This document shows positions 62,647-64,000 of a DNA stretch of 64,000 bases, piece after piece (within the stretch, counting starts at the first letter, position 1; each line of letters opens with the position of its first letter). The position numbers and the translations under genes were made by a program. The stretch covers positions 186,001-250,000 of the forward strand of contig VZRS01000474.1 in assembly GCA_013398055.1 (NCBI GenBank), read 5' to 3'. The notes beneath the pieces are model-generated. The model saw only the letters and a program-made list of their open reading frames with translations, was not told where the DNA came from and did not search any database. The DNA comes from Ifrita kowaldi (taxonomy: Eukaryota > Chordata > Aves > Passeriformes > Cinclosomatidae).

Positions 62647-64000
62647 AATGTCCCTGCTCAGATTACATTTGTCTTCCTTTGACGCAGCTGTGAGCTGGTG
62701 TCTGCTGCCGTGACTTAAGGGTAATAAAGTATGTGGGTGTGGTAACTGGATCAGTGTGTCAGTGTGGCAAGTTCAGTACATGGTGGTTTCAAATTTCGTC
62801 ACAGCTACACTGGGGCATTCCCCCACTTTTGTTTGCTTTTTTTTCCTTCTTTCTGTGGAGCTGTATTAATTACCAAGTTTTTAAATTATTCTTATTTTTA
62901 AATTTGATGATACTACTTTATTTTGTTGCATCTATTTGACTCTCGTCAGAACCACTTACAAATAACAGCAACATAATTTAGTAGAGGATATCAGCTCAGC
63001 TGCTTTATGAAAGCTTTATTTAAAGGGCCGCTCTTTGCATGCAGTGAATATTTAATCACTGCCTTTATTTTCTGCTCTCATTTTCAATTCTGTTTTCAAT
63101 TTATAGGTTTTAATTATGTAAAAAAGACAAATATATGCTTTTCTTCTTTCAATTTAGTTTTCCTAAGAGAGTCTAATTTGAATTTGTCACTGAAAACTGC
63201 CTTTTACTATGTTGAAGTTGGTTTTAGAGTCCTTCCAGAGTCTCAGAATTTATATCATATTTAGCATTTCTGGGTCTAGAAAAGTACTGGGTTAAACCTT
63301 GATGCTGTTAAATTGATAGACCTTTTGCCATTAACATTCATACTGCTAGGATTTCCACATTTGTTTTTAAATAGGTTAGTAAGTTCATAATAATACTGGA
63401 TTTTTATTGCAAATGATGTCATGTTAGTACTTGTGATTACTTAAGGCAGACTTTTTAAGCCACAATTTATGGATTACTAGCAGATAAAATTATATGTTTT
63501 AACAACTTAGGAATTTCAAATTTTGTTGGACACAATGTAGGTTTAAAATGTATTTTTAATACCCGTCATCTCCTGCAAGTAGTTGGTCCAATGTATATGT
63601 AACATTAGTAGTAAAAGGATACTTCAGAGTTTTTCTGTTTTAAGAGCTGTCTTTTCTCTCTTTTGTTTCATTTAAGGATCAAAGTTTAGTTCCAATTATG
63701 ATTTTACTGAGAACTCTATAAATTGTTAAATCAATAATATACATGGGTTTGGGAGGGGGGTGGGTTTCAGAAGTTAGAAGATTAAAGTAAGTTCCTGTAG
63801 AAGGGGATAAGATGTCCATATTCAACTAACCTATCGTTCTGGAGTATGCTAGATTCTAACATCATCAGGTTCACAGTGGCTTTTAGCCCTGTCATGACCT
63901 AGTTAAATGTACAGGTAATAAATCAATAGCCTGAGATAGTAACATTTACTGTCTAATTCCTAGTACTTCAGCAGTGGAATTCCACAGTTATGTCAATTAT
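62647..64000. repeat. Direct repeat copy B (continues past window end)
   Basis: Matches 60447-61800 for the full 1354 bp visible, with one substitution. The copy has not ended at the window edge. Confidence 0.95.

Noticed and set aside
60533..63264. Pairs of identical open frames that could be read as tandem paralogous genes
   Set aside because: They are the same noncoding sequence in the two copies of the 2200-bp-offset duplication and have no protein similarity.
1..64000. tRNA, rRNA, snRNA genes, CRISPR arrays, LTR pairs or retroviral pol
   Set aside because: I looked for internal promoter boxes, regularly spaced repeats, long terminal repeats and retroviral motifs on both strands and saw none that I could support.

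Overview
This is a 64 kb vertebrate, almost certainly avian, window with no gene I can recognise as intact. The evidence for a bird is the retroelement content: every interspersed repeat I can identify is a CR1 LINE, most of them 5'-truncated and ending in the (ATTCTRTG)-type 3' tail, and there are no mammalian-type SINEs. The sequence is AT-rich with few CpGs, repeats are sparse, and stop codons are dense in all six frames. That suits a very long intron or a gene desert. None of the short open frames looks like a conserved gene apart from one peptidase-like fragment.

Layout. 1-6710: AT-rich unique sequence with poly-T tracts and two short tandem duplications. 6711-7000: internally deleted CR1. 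7001-28004: unique sequence with small GC-richer patches. 28005-28690: two CR1 fragments in opposite orientations. 34523-36570: two CR1 tails flank a strong recursive-splice-type signal at 35258/35259, followed by a second exon-like segment. 39328-39552: a fragment resembling the papain-family (C1A) peptidase core, lacking the catalytic cysteine motif. 42395-42760: the only CpG-island-like segment, with a CTCF-type core. 43484-43573 and 47821-47900: microsatellites. 52640-53400: an old CR1. 54004-54110: a T/TTTTG low-complexity tract with an assembly gap. 56250-58232: the largest CR1, with degenerate reverse-transcriptase coding sequence. 58473-58757: a small cysteine-rich repeat open frame. 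58758-64000: unique sequence.

Assembly problems matter here. Two long direct duplications each have a second copy starting immediately after a single N. 56747-57377 equals 57379-58009 (631 bp, no difference seen). 60447-61800 equals 62647-64000 (at least 1354 bp, one difference seen). Both look like overlapping contig ends that were not merged, so the window is probably inflated by about 2.8 kb.

The most interesting biological signals are the recursive splice site with its 38-nt poison-exon-like segment, the C1A peptidase remnant, and the isolated CpG island with a CTCF-like core. All three are readings from sequence pattern and need expression or comparative data.
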